This document shows, piece after piece, positions 50,232-59,256 of a stretch of 64,000 bases of DNA. This stretch comes from Candidatus Magasanikbacteria bacterium RIFCSPHIGHO2_01_FULL_41_23 (GTDB taxonomy: Bacteria; Patescibacteria; ABY1; Magasanikbacterales; UBA922): positions 1-64,000 of the forward strand of contig MFPT01000008.1 in the NCBI GenBank assembly GCA_001782805.1. Reading direction: 5' to 3'. A program made the translations under genes and the position numbers. The stretch's first letter is position 1. Each line of letters opens with the position of its first letter. A model generated the notes under the pieces. It did no database searches, was not told the DNA's origin, and saw nothing but the letters and a program-made list of their open reading frames with translations.

Positions 50232-51764
50232 ATGAGGATATTAGTAACGGGTGGCGCTGGTTTTATCGGATCGCACTTGTGTGGTCGTCTTCTTCGTGAA
50301 GGCCATAATGTTATTTGTATTGATAGTTTTTATAGTGGTAAAAAAGAAAACGTTGCTGAATATTTAGCCAATCCAAAATTTACATTAATTAAACATGATA
50401 TCCGCCAACCGTTAAATGAAATCAAAAAATTGGATAGAATTTATAATTTGGCGTGCCCCGCTTCACCGACGCAATATCAATTTGATCCGATTTTAACGAT
50501 TGAAACAGCGATTATCGGTACGCAAAATATGTTGAAACTGGCTCGTAAAACCGGTGCCAGAATGTTACAAGCCTCAACATCTGAAGTGTATGGCGACCCG
50601 TTGGAACATCCGCAAAAAGAATCATATTGGGGAAATGTTGATCCGCTTGGTAAGCGTTCCTGTTATGATGAAGGCAAACGAGCCGGGGAAACACTATGCA
50701 AAGATTACGCGATTGAATATGGTGTGGATGTCCGTTTAATCCGGATTTTTAATACGTATGGTCCGCGCATGATGTTCAATGATGGCCGAGTATTATCAAA
50801 TTTTATTGTGCAAGCATTGCTTGGCGAAGATATTACCGTGCATGGTGATGGAACGCAAACTAGAAGTTTCTGTTTTGTAGAAGATTTAATGGAAGGTATG
50901 ATTCGTCGGTTAGAACACTCGGCTGTTGATTGGTCGCCGATTAATCTGGGAAATCCTGATGAACGAAGTATTGGAGATTTGGCGCGTTTGGTCAAAGAAA
51001 CTACGGGATCAAACAGTGAAATTGTTTTTCAATCTTTTTCGCAGATTCCCAATCGTGAAGGTGATCCTAAACAACGCTGTCCCGATATTACTCGGGCGAA
51101 AACAGTATTAATTTGGGAACCAAAAGTTGGTTTTGCACAAGGGTTGGCCACAACGATCGCGGATTTTAAAAAACGATTGGAGAACAAACCACGTCTATTA
51201 ATTTTTCTTGGCGTTGACAAAAATCGTTCAGAGATAGCCAGAGAAATTTTGACAAGCGTAGTTACGACTTCTCCTGGTTGGGAATTTGATGTAGTGACCA
51301 ATGATAGTTCGCTTAAAGAAATGCTTGGGTTGACTGTTCATCAGGTTTTTAGCACACAGAATCCAATTTTGTTCGCGTTTTCATCAGCAAGATTGGCCAA
51401 ACAATTGCAAAAAAAAAATAATTATCAAGTTGGTTGGGCGATTGCAGTGGGCAAAGCGCAGATTGGCGCAGCACTTTTTTCGTGGCGCATGCGTGGTCGC
51501 GTCCCTTTACTTTTGACTGTTTTGGAAAGTGAAGTTAGTGAAACAATGCTTAATCGCGGAAAATCATTATCTCATTGGTATAATATTTTGATGCGATATG
51601 TATATCGTTGGCAAGTCGTTGCGCCATTAACTACTGAACAGCAACGTTGGCTGGAAGATGAACGACATGTCTCGGCAATCAATTACACAGGCGACACTGA
51701 TGCTGTGGCGCAAAATGTAAAACAACTTTTTCAAGAATTAGAAATTTTAGCGACGCGTTTATAA
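50232..51764 (+). CDS. UDP-glucuronate decarboxylase-like epimerase fused to a degenerate glycosyltransferase-like domain
   Basis: The 510-residue protein begins with an extended SDR domain of about 315 residues: GGAGFIGSHL (NAD site), ASTSEVYGDP, and YDEGKR with the YxxxK catalytic pair, closest to UXS-type UDP-xylose synthases. The last ~190 residues (from KPRLLIFLGVDKN) look like the N-terminal half of a GT-B glycosyltransferase (RQVVAPL-like ends, no donor motif). The frame is continuous. A UDP-xylose-type sugar supplied to the adjacent GT4 genes is plausible. Confidence 0.75.
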   Translation: MRILVTGGAGFIGSHLCGRLLREGHNVICIDSFYSGKKENVAEYLANPKFTLIKHDIRQPLNEIKKLDRIYNLACPASPTQYQFDPILTIETAIIGTQNMLKLARKTGARMLQASTSEVYGDPLEHPQKESYWGNVDPLGKRSCYDEGKRAGETLCKDYAIEYGVDVRLIRIFNTYGPRMMFNDGRVLSNFIVQALLGEDITVHGDGTQTRSFCFVEDLMEGMIRRLEHSAVDWSPINLGNPDERSIGDLARLVKETTGSNSEIVFQSFSQIPNREGDPKQRCPDITRAKTVLIWEPKVGFAQGLATTIADFKKRLENKPRLLIFLGVDKNRSEIAREILTSVVTTSPGWEFDVVTNDSSLKEMLGLTVHQVFSTQNPILFAFSSARLAKQLQKKNNYQVGWAIAVGKAQIGAALFSWRMRGRVPLLLTVLESEVSETMLNRGKSLSHWYNILMRYVYRWQVVAPLTTEQQRWLEDERHVSAINYTGDTDAVAQNVKQLFQELEILATRL

Positions 51765-51766
51765 GT

Positions 51767-52915
51767 ATGTCCAAACGCCGAATTCTTATTTTTTCCACGG
51801 CGTACGCGCCTTTCGTGGGAGGCGCGGAAATTGCGGTCAGAGAAATTACTGACCGGTTGTCTAACGAGTTTGACTTTGTTTTAGTTACCGCGCGGATTAA
51901 TCAGGCATTGTCCGCAAGAGAAAAAATTGGAGTGGTTGAAGTGATTCGTGTGGGCAATGGCACTTGGTTTGATAAAATTAATTTGTGGTGGAATGGTTGG
52001 AAAGTCGCAGAAGAGAATGGCCAGTTTGATGTCGTGTGGGGAATCATGGCCAGTTACGGTGGACTGGCCGCGCTTCGATATAAAACCCTTCGACTTCGCT
52101 CACTTCGTGGTGACTCGGTGGATCCAGTACAAGAAAAAATTCCCTTTTTATTGACTTTGCAAGAAGGGGATAGCTTGTCGCGTATTTATTCTCGCGCATT
52201 TTTTATTTGGCCGTGGTTTAAACAAATTTTTAGGAAAGCGGATAGAATCCAAGCAATTAGTAATTATTTGGCAGTTTGGGCCAAAAAAATGGGAGCGACA
52301 TGTTTGGTTGATGTAGTGCCAAACGGCGTTGCTTTAGCGGATGAGAAAATTTTTTTGCCAGTGAAAAAATTTAATTCCGGTAAAAAATTAATTTTGTCAG
52401 TGTCTCGATTGGTTGAAAAAAATGGTTTGGAATATTTGATTCGTGCTATGATTGATTTGCCAGAGAGTTATATTTTGGAAATTGTCGGTGAAGGAAAATT
52501 GCGGCCTAGATTAGAAAAAATGATTAAGGATTTAGAATTGTCAGAGCGAGTAATTTTAAGAGGGGAAGTTCCCTATCAAGAAGTCGGTGATTATTATGCG
52601 CGTGCTGATGTATTTGTTCGGCCATCGCTATCCGAAGGACTGGGAAATGTTTTTTTGGAAGCCATGCAAAAAAATGTTCCGGTGATTGCGACACCAGTTG
52701 GCGGAATTGTGGATTTTTTGGAAGAAGGCAAAACCGGTTGGTTTTGTCAGGCTCGAGATTCCCGTGACATTGCGAAGAAAATTGAGTATGTGTTGGCTGA
52801 AAAAAATGCGGAAGAAGTGGAACAAGTTAAAGCGCGGGCGAAACAAATGATCAGCGAGAAATTTACATGGGAAATAGTCGCCAAACAAATGAAACATATT
52901 TTTGATAATATATGA
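51767..52915 (+). CDS. Glycosyltransferase family 4 protein
   Basis: The 382-residue GT-B enzyme starts 2 bases after the UXS fusion gene. It has YAPFVGGAEIAVREI, SVSRLVEKNGLEYLIRA and RPSLSEGLGNVFLEAM with ATPVGGIVD. An insert TLRLRSLRGDSVDPVQ near residue 110 comes from a palindromic repeat. Its stop overlaps the next start (ATGA), so the run is translationally coupled. Confidence 0.88.
   Translation: MSKRRILIFSTAYAPFVGGAEIAVREITDRLSNEFDFVLVTARINQALSAREKIGVVEVIRVGNGTWFDKINLWWNGWKVAEENGQFDVVWGIMASYGGLAALRYKTLRLRSLRGDSVDPVQEKIPFLLTLQEGDSLSRIYSRAFFIWPWFKQIFRKADRIQAISNYLAVWAKKMGATCLVDVVPNGVALADEKIFLPVKKFNSGKKLILSVSRLVEKNGLEYLIRAMIDLPESYILEIVGEGKLRPRLEKMIKDLELSERVILRGEVPYQEVGDYYARADVFVRPSLSEGLGNVFLEAMQKNVPVIATPVGGIVDFLEEGKTGWFCQARDSRDIAKKIEYVLAEKNAEEVEQVKARAKQMISEKFTWEIVAKQMKHIFDNI
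52085..52121. repeat. Palindromic repeat inserted in frame in GT4 gene
   Basis: CTTCGACTTCGCTCACTTC followed by GTGGTGACTCGGTGG is the CPR-style TCGACTTCGCTCACTTCG repeat. It adds codons between two otherwise conserved strands without a frame shift. Confidence 0.55.
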
Positions 52916-54063
52916 ATATTTTAATCGCGGCAGATATTTTTCCGCCTTTATCTGGTGGTCCGGCTACTTACGTGGTGGGTCTGGCAAACGCGTTAACTGC
53001 AAAAAATGTTGATGTAAAAATCATATCTCTCACACCGCAATCCGACATTACCAAAGTACATTGTCCGATTTTTGTGGTCAGACAAAAAAATAAAATTCTG
53101 CGGTATTTGGAATATATTGGTTTACTGTTAAAGCATAGTCGTGAAGCTGATTGTATCTATGCCATGGGGCCGGTGAACGCCGGTTTGCCCGCTCTCGTTG
53201 TCTCAATATTGTTACGCAAAAAATTAATTGTTAAAGTTGTTGGAGATTATGCGTGGGAACAGGGAACGCAACGTTTTGGCGTTACTGATTTGATGGATGA
53301 TTTCCAAACTAAAAAATATACTGGCGCAGTTGGTTGGTTGCAACGATTGGAACGTTTGGTTGTTCGACAGGCCGATCAGGTAATTGTTCCCAGCAATTAT
53401 TTGCGGAAAATTGTTTTAGGTTGGGGCGCGCACGAGGAAAAAATATCGGTAATTTATAACGCGATTTCTTTATCAGCGTCTAATAATGGGGAGAATGTTT
53501 TGGTTAAACCAAATATTGAACAATGGATTGTGACTGTCGCGCGATTAACGCCGTGGAAAGGCATAAAAGAAATTATTGAAGTCTTGGTTGAATTAAAATC
53601 CCAATTTCCGAATGCGCGCTATAAAGTTGTGGGCGATGGGCCGGATTTGGATCGATTAAAAAAAACAATTCAAGATTGTCGGGCGGAAAATTATGTGGAA
53701 TTATTGGGAAATCTCTCACATAAATTGGCTTTGGACTACATGAAATTATCTGACCTGGTAATTTTAAATAGCGGCTATGAAGGCCTATCTCATGTTTTGG
53801 TCGAAGCTCTTAGTTTGGATTGTCGTGTTCTTGTCAGTGATATTGGTGGTAATCCGGAAGTGGTTATTCCTGGTGAGACAGGTGATGTGTTTCCGTATAA
53901 TAATAAAGAAATTATTAAAGAAAAAATTGTTTTGGCATTAAACGGGAGTATGCCTAAACCATTTAGTGCAAAAATTTCTCGCGCGGATTGGTTTAAAAAA
54001 TTTACATTTGAGACAATGGTCAGTGAAACTAGAACTTTGTTGGAAAAAATATGCGCACATTAA
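52912..54063 (+). CDS. Glycosyltransferase family 4 protein
   Basis: The 383-residue GT-B enzyme has the N-terminal IFPPLSGGPATYVVGLA, a hinge VARLTPWKGIKEIIEV and LNSGYEGLSHVLVEAL with SDIGGNPE. It overlaps the preceding gene by 4 bases and the next by 13. It transfers one sugar of a lipid-linked chain; donor unknown. Confidence 0.88.
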   Translation: MNILIAADIFPPLSGGPATYVVGLANALTAKNVDVKIISLTPQSDITKVHCPIFVVRQKNKILRYLEYIGLLLKHSREADCIYAMGPVNAGLPALVVSILLRKKLIVKVVGDYAWEQGTQRFGVTDLMDDFQTKKYTGAVGWLQRLERLVVRQADQVIVPSNYLRKIVLGWGAHEEKISVIYNAISLSASNNGENVLVKPNIEQWIVTVARLTPWKGIKEIIEVLVELKSQFPNARYKVVGDGPDLDRLKKTIQDCRAENYVELLGNLSHKLALDYMKLSDLVILNSGYEGLSHVLVEALSLDCRVLVSDIGGNPEVVIPGETGDVFPYNNKEIIKEKIVLALNGSMPKPFSAKISRADWFKKFTFETMVSETRTLLEKICAH

Positions 54064-55046
54064 TGCTTAGCCTTGACCAAGAAATTTTGAATCCCGATTC
54101 GCGCGTTGCCGCGCGGATGCGTTCGTATGGACAAAATAAAACCATTGATATTATTATTCCATCGGTCAAAAATAATACCGTAAATTTGTCTCCAACGGTG
54201 ACTGCGTATGGTAGTGGAGGAACGAAATGGCAACAATTTTTTTATCTTTTGAAGCGTGGTAGTGGATTATTACAATTAAATAATTATGAAATAATTACTG
54301 CCCAAGATCCTTTTTTGGTTGGTTTTGCGGGTATGCTGTTGAAGCAAAAAAAACAAATTTTTGAAATTCAAATTCACGGTGATTTTTTTGGCGGATCATA
54401 TTATCGTAACAGTGGCTTGAAAAATTGGCTTTATTATTATCTGGCGCGATGGCTGGTGATTCCTTATGCCGATCAAATTCGAGTGGTGGGAGAACGAGTT
54501 AAACAGAGTATAATAAAATTAGGAATTCGAGAAGAAAAAATCAGTGTTCAGCCAATCGTCGTGCCGGTTAAAGAAATTCAAGAGTACATTCCCAAACAAA
54601 ATGCGCATGATTTGTTTCCCGAATTTAATAAAATTTTTCTATGCCTTGGGCGACTGGATACCGTAAAAAATGTAGGGTGGTTGATTGCTGTTTTTAATGA
54701 TTATGTGCATAATAATCATGTTCCGGTTTTACTCCTCATTGCCGGCGATGGATCAGAGCGAAATCAGTTGGAAATACAGGTTAAAAATTTGGACGCAAAA
54801 AATTACATTCGTTTTTTGGGCGCGCTGAAAAATCCTTTGGATTATTTAAAAACAGTTGATTGTTTGTTGTTTCCCAGTTTGTCCGAAGGTTATGGATTAG
54901 TAGCTATGGAAGCGGCCGCGGCCGGAACCAAAATTATAATGAATGACGTAGGTGTGGCGAATTATGAATTAAAAGCCAGTGAACGAGTAACAATTGTGGC
55001 GGTGAATGATTGGGTAGAATTTATGACTGCCTTAAAAAACATCTAG
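54051..55046 (+). CDS. Glycosyltransferase family 4 protein
   Basis: The 331-residue GT-B enzyme has LGRLDTVKNVGWLIAVF and FPSLSEGYGLVAMEAAAAG, the donor-binding signature. The N-terminal domain lacks the usual GG loop and is somewhat short. It overlaps the preceding gene and ends 21 bases before the UbiA-family gene. It probably acts in the same glycan pathway. Confidence 0.85.
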   Translation: MRTLMLSLDQEILNPDSRVAARMRSYGQNKTIDIIIPSVKNNTVNLSPTVTAYGSGGTKWQQFFYLLKRGSGLLQLNNYEIITAQDPFLVGFAGMLLKQKKQIFEIQIHGDFFGGSYYRNSGLKNWLYYYLARWLVIPYADQIRVVGERVKQSIIKLGIREEKISVQPIVVPVKEIQEYIPKQNAHDLFPEFNKIFLCLGRLDTVKNVGWLIAVFNDYVHNNHVPVLLLIAGDGSERNQLEIQVKNLDAKNYIRFLGALKNPLDYLKTVDCLLFPSLSEGYGLVAMEAAAAGTKIIMNDVGVANYELKASERVTIVAVNDWVEFMTALKNI

Positions 55047-55067
55047 GTATTATGAAAAACATTTAAT

Positions 55068-55931
55068 ATGCCGCATTTTTCTGCCGTCATCGTATCACTT
55101 CGACCAAAACAGTGGCTCAAAAACAGCTTTGTTTTGGCCGCGGTAATTTTTGTTGGGGCGTTTAATGATCCAGCAGTAGTGGGAAAAGCGTTAATCGCGG
55201 CCGCTATTTTTTGTTTGGCCTCGAGCGCTGTGTATATCGTGAATGATATTCGCGATGCTCCGGCCGATCGTCTGCATCCGACTAAAAAAAATCGGCCAAT
55301 TGCGGCTGGCCAAATTTCAATATCTCACGCTTTTTTATTGGCCAGTGTTTTGGGAATCAGTGCCTTAATATTCGGGTGGTGGTTGCGACCGCAATTTGGC
55401 TTGGTTGTTGCTGCCTATATTATTGTGCAGATTTTTTATTCATTGTGGTTAAAGAAAATTGTCATTATTGATGTGATAACGATCGCTCTTGGTTTTGTAG
55501 CGCGCGTCGTGGCCGGTGCCGTGGCAATCAGTGTTTCATTTTCACCGTGGATTATTTTTTGTACATTTTTCTTGACATTATATTTGGCGATAACTAAACG
55601 ACGGGAAGAATTGATTGTGGTAAATGGAACAGAGACGCGGACAGTTTTAGCTGATTATACGTCCGCGTTTTTGGATCAGATGAATGCGATTATTTTGCCT
55701 TTGACATTGGTGACGTATACTTTTTATACATTTGGTTCTCAGCATAGCCAGTGGCTCATGGTAACAGTGCCCGTGGTACTGTATGGATTGTTTCGGTATC
55801 AATATGTGAGCAATCGCACTATTGGTAATCACGATGGTCCGACTGATATTGTCTGGCAGGATCGGCCGCTCCAGATAACACTTATTTTGTGGATCATGAT
55901 CGCGGCTATGATTATTTGGTTTTTTGATTAA
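55068..55931 (+). CDS. Decaprenyl-phosphate phosphoribosyltransferase-like UbiA prenyltransferase
   Basis: The 287-residue protein has about eight membrane helices, the N-terminal RPKQWLKNSFVLAA and the Asp-rich NDIRDAPADRLHPTKKNRPIAAG, which match the Rv3806c (DPPR synthase) branch of the UbiA family. A second Asp-bearing region is around TKRREELI. Those enzymes transfer 5-phosphoribose from PRPP to polyprenyl phosphate, the first step to lipid-linked pentoses. An HAD phosphatase and an SDR follow immediately, consistent with that pathway. Confidence 0.85.
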   Translation: MPHFSAVIVSLRPKQWLKNSFVLAAVIFVGAFNDPAVVGKALIAAAIFCLASSAVYIVNDIRDAPADRLHPTKKNRPIAAGQISISHAFLLASVLGISALIFGWWLRPQFGLVVAAYIIVQIFYSLWLKKIVIIDVITIALGFVARVVAGAVAISVSFSPWIIFCTFFLTLYLAITKRREELIVVNGTETRTVLADYTSAFLDQMNAIILPLTLVTYTFYTFGSQHSQWLMVTVPVVLYGLFRYQYVSNRTIGNHDGPTDIVWQDRPLQITLILWIMIAAMIIWFFD

Positions 55932-55932
55932 T

Positions 55933-56403
55933 ATGTCATTTGCCACTGCGCCAATTTTTGATCAATTAGAATTGTCCGAAATTAATCGAACAATTATTTT
56001 GGATATTGATGGAACATTGGTGCCGGATGGTGAAGAAGATTGTTCGGAAAAGACACGGGCAAAAGTAATGAACTTAATGAAAAATAATAACGTGGTCTTG
56101 TTTTCCAATTCTAAAAATACTGAACGTGGTAAAAAAATGGCCAATGCTTTGGGAATTTCATTTTTGTCCGCGGATAAAAATAAGCCAAATCCGGCGGTAA
56201 TTATGGCCACTGGTCGACGGGTCGGGGATTGTACTGTGATTGGTGATAAATTTTTGACTGATTATTTGTTGGCAGTATTCAGTGGCGCGCGCTTTGTGCC
56301 AGTACGAAGAATATATTCGGGACGAGAATCGTTTAAAATAAAAATAATTTATTTGGTTGATGATTTTTTTAATTTTTTATCCCGACTGGTCGGAATTGGT
56401 TAG
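55933..56403 (+). CDS. HAD-family phosphatase (YqeG-like)
   Basis: The ATG at 55933 follows the UbiA gene stop closely. The 156-residue product has the HAD nucleophile motif ILDIDGTLVPDG, the second motif VLFSNSKN and a late acidic GDKFLTDY, with no cap domain. It fits the YqeG branch. In a DPPR-type pathway the phosphate of the lipid-linked phosphopentose has to be removed, and this enzyme is the local candidate (inference). Confidence 0.8.
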   Translation: MSFATAPIFDQLELSEINRTIILDIDGTLVPDGEEDCSEKTRAKVMNLMKNNNVVLFSNSKNTERGKKMANALGISFLSADKNKPNPAVIMATGRRVGDCTVIGDKFLTDYLLAVFSGARFVPVRRIYSGRESFKIKIIYLVDDFFNFLSRLVGIG

Positions 56404-56412
56404 TCAAAAAAT

Positions 56413-57468
56413 ATGTTGGAAAATAATTCTGTCCAATTCTATTTAATTACCGGCGGATCTGGTTTTTTGGGTATTAATTTGACGCGGTATTTGTTGGTGC
56501 AAGGACATCGCGTTCGTACCTTGGATTTGTTGCCTTTTGATTATCCTGAATCCGATCGAGTGGAGGCGATTATCGGTGATATTCGGGATAAAGAATGTGT
56601 TGATACGGCGATGAAAAATATTGACATTGTCGTGCATGCGGCCGCGGCTTTGCCGCTGTATTCTGAGGAAGATATTATGACGACTGATGTGAATGGAACC
56701 GGAAATATTTTGACCAGCGCATTCACGCACAATGTGCAACGCGTTATTCATATTTCTTCTACGGCAGTATATGGAATTCCGGATCATCATCCATTGCTGG
56801 AAACCGATAAGCTCGACGGTGTCGGCTCGTACGGCCAAGCCAAAATTTTGGCCGAAGAAGAATGTTTGAAATTTCGCGCTAATGGCCAATGCGTTCCGAT
56901 TATTCGTCCTAAATCTTTTGTGGGGCCTGAGCGTTTGGGAGTATTTGCTTTGTTTTATGATTGGGCCAAAGACGGACATAATTTTCCCATGATTGGTAAT
57001 GGTAAAAATCAATATCAATTGCTGGATGTGGAAGATTTGTGTGTGGCGATTTATTTGTGCGCGATCAAAGATCGCATCGTAGTGAATGATACTTTTAACA
57101 TTGGTGCCAAAGAATTTACGACTATGGGAGAGGATTATCAGGCAGTTTTGGATCGCGCGGGTTTTGGTAAAAAAATTATTGGTTTGCCAGCCGTGCCAGT
57201 TATTTTGACTTTGCGTTTGTTGGAAGCTTTGAGATTATCGCCACTATACAAATGGGTATATGAAACCGCGCATAAAGATTCCTTTGTTTCTATAGAAAAG
57301 GCTGAACAAAAATTGGATTGGCATCCCAGATTTTCCAATAAGCAGGCATTAGTCAAAAATTACGAATGGTATTTGGCTAACTTGAAAAGTTTTGCCGGAA
57401 AATCCGGTGTTTCGCACCGTGTGCCGTGGAAACAGGGGATACTGGGATTGGTAAAATTATTCTTTTGA
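56413..57468 (+). CDS. NAD-dependent epimerase/dehydratase family protein
   Basis: The 351-residue extended SDR has GGSGFLGINLTRYL (NAD site), ISSTAVYG and GSYGQAKILAEE with YxxxK. The sugar pattern resembles 4-epimerases and 3-beta-HSD-like enzymes. It follows the UbiA/HAD pair by a few bases, where a DprE2-like reductase or an epimerase acting on the lipid-linked pentose would fit. The actual substrate is unknown. Confidence 0.85.
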   Translation: MLENNSVQFYLITGGSGFLGINLTRYLLVQGHRVRTLDLLPFDYPESDRVEAIIGDIRDKECVDTAMKNIDIVVHAAAALPLYSEEDIMTTDVNGTGNILTSAFTHNVQRVIHISSTAVYGIPDHHPLLETDKLDGVGSYGQAKILAEEECLKFRANGQCVPIIRPKSFVGPERLGVFALFYDWAKDGHNFPMIGNGKNQYQLLDVEDLCVAIYLCAIKDRIVVNDTFNIGAKEFTTMGEDYQAVLDRAGFGKKIIGLPAVPVILTLRLLEALRLSPLYKWVYETAHKDSFVSIEKAEQKLDWHPRFSNKQALVKNYEWYLANLKSFAGKSGVSHRVPWKQGILGLVKLFF

Positions 57469-57486
57469 AGACATCAAGAAATAAAT

Positions 57487-58557
57487 ATGAAATTGTTGGT
57501 AATTACTCAAAAAGTTGACAAAAATGATTCTAATTTGGGATTTTTTCACGCTTGGCTGGAAAAAATCGCTCAGCGCGTGGATTATTTGTATGTCATCTGT
57601 TTAGAAAAAGGAGAGTATTCTTTGCCTGAAAATGTTACGGTCTTGTCGCTTGGTAAAGAAGAAAATCGATCGCGGCTAAAATATCTTTGGCGTTTTTATT
57701 TTTATATTTTTAAATATGAGAAAGAATACGATGGAGTTTTGGTACACATGAATCCGGAATATATTGTTTTGGGAGGATGGTTGTGGCGGCTTTGGCAGAA
57801 GAAAGTTTTATTATGGTACACGCATAAATCAGTGGATTTGAAATTAAAAATTGCGGAAAAATTGGTCACAAAAATTTTTACCGCATCAAAAGAAAGTTTT
57901 CGTTTAAAGAGCAATAAAGTTGAAATTGTTGGGCATGGGATTAATGTCGCAGAATTTTGGTCATCAACAAGCTCAGGACGAGCATATTATGACCAGAACT
58001 TGGTACTGAAATTAATTACCGTGGGCAGAATCGCTCCAGCAAAGGATTTGGAAACTATTATTAAAGCCGTTGTTTATTTAATTGAAAAAAAATCAGGATT
58101 GTCTGTTTCGCTCGATATTATTGGCGAAGCGATTTTGCCGCAGGATATTGTGTATCAAGAAAATTTAAAAAATAAATACGCGCAATTTTCCCAGACGATT
58201 AAATTTTTAGGCAAAAGAAATCATCAAGAGATGCCAAAGGAATATCAAAGTCATCAACTTTTCGTACATTCAAGCAAAACGGGGAGTGTTGATAAAGTTG
58301 TGCTGGAAGCTTTGGCCTCAGGCTGCCCAGTGGTGACATCAGGTGAAGCTTATGCCGACGCTGTGCAACAAGGAGTCGTCTTTGTTTTTCCTATTGGAGA
58401 TTATAAAAAATTAGCTGAAGCTATTGAAAAAACCCAGAGTTCTGGCATACTTAACTCGGATAAATTGCCAAATGTGTCTGCGATTGAATATGTGCGGAAA
58501 AATCATAATCTGGATTTATTAATAAATAGAATTCAAGGTTATTTTAGCCAAAAATAA
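57487..58557 (+). CDS. Glycosyltransferase family 4 protein
   Basis: The 356-residue GT-B enzyme has ITVGRIAPAKDLETII and a donor site in HSSKTGSVDKVVLEALASG, where SGS replaces the usual EG. The N-terminal domain is lean, with WYTHKSVDLKLKIAEK. It belongs to the same strand-run of glycan genes and ends one base before the next start. Confidence 0.85.
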   Translation: MKLLVITQKVDKNDSNLGFFHAWLEKIAQRVDYLYVICLEKGEYSLPENVTVLSLGKEENRSRLKYLWRFYFYIFKYEKEYDGVLVHMNPEYIVLGGWLWRLWQKKVLLWYTHKSVDLKLKIAEKLVTKIFTASKESFRLKSNKVEIVGHGINVAEFWSSTSSGRAYYDQNLVLKLITVGRIAPAKDLETIIKAVVYLIEKKSGLSVSLDIIGEAILPQDIVYQENLKNKYAQFSQTIKFLGKRNHQEMPKEYQSHQLFVHSSKTGSVDKVVLEALASGCPVVTSGEAYADAVQQGVVFVFPIGDYKKLAEAIEKTQSSGILNSDKLPNVSAIEYVRKNHNLDLLINRIQGYFSQK

Positions 58558-58558
58558 T

Positions 58559-59254
58559 ATGAAATTGTCGATTGTGGTGCCAGTGTATAATGAAGCCAAG
58601 ACAATTATTTCACTTTTGGCCGCGGTTGAGGCGGTGGCTTTGCCTAACCTAGAGAAAGAAATAATTATTGTCGATGATGGTTCAACTGACGGCACGTGTG
58701 ATATTTTAAAAGGATTGTCCGGATCATTATATACAATTCATTTTCAGGGAAAAAATCAAGGTAAGGGAGCGGCGCTGCGTCAGGGTTTTTCTTTGGCTAC
58801 TGGCGATTTTATTATTATTCAAGACGCGGATTTGGAATATGATCCAGAAGAGTATCCGTTGTTATTGGGGCCTCTCCAAAGTGGAAAAGCCGATGTAGTA
58901 TTTGGTTCTCGTTTTATCGGGGATCGGCCGCATCGAGTTTTATTTTTTTGGCATTCAGTGGGAAATAAATTGTTGACAATTTTTTCTAATATGCTGACTG
59001 ACTTGAATTTGACTGATATGGAAACGTGTTACAAAGCGTTTACGCGTGAAGCTTTGCAGAAAATTTTGCCACAATTAACCGCCAATCGATTTAATATTGA
59101 ACCGGAAATTACCGCGCGCGTGGCTAAAGCCAACTTAAGGATTTATGAAGTTGGAGTTTCATATTATGGTCGTACTTATGAAGAGGGTAAAAAAATTGGC
59201 ATAAAAGATGGTTTTTGTGCGCTTTGGGCGATTATCAAATTTAACCTCCTTTAG
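58559..59254 (+). CDS. Glycosyltransferase family 2 (dolichol-phosphate-mannose-synthase-like)
   Basis: The 231-residue GT-A enzyme has VVPVYNEAKTI, IIVDDGSTDGT, GKGAALRQGF and the divalent-metal DADLEYDPEEY (DxD equivalent), then GSRFIGDRPHR. There is no C-terminal membrane domain. Such enzymes move a sugar from a nucleotide to a polyprenyl phosphate at the membrane. It is tightly packed between two GT genes. Confidence 0.9.
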   Translation: MKLSIVVPVYNEAKTIISLLAAVEAVALPNLEKEIIIVDDGSTDGTCDILKGLSGSLYTIHFQGKNQGKGAALRQGFSLATGDFIIIQDADLEYDPEEYPLLLGPLQSGKADVVFGSRFIGDRPHRVLFFWHSVGNKLLTIFSNMLTDLNLTDMETCYKAFTREALQKILPQLTANRFNIEPEITARVAKANLRIYEVGVSYYGRTYEEGKKIGIKDGFCALWAIIKFNLL

Positions 59255-59256
59255 TT

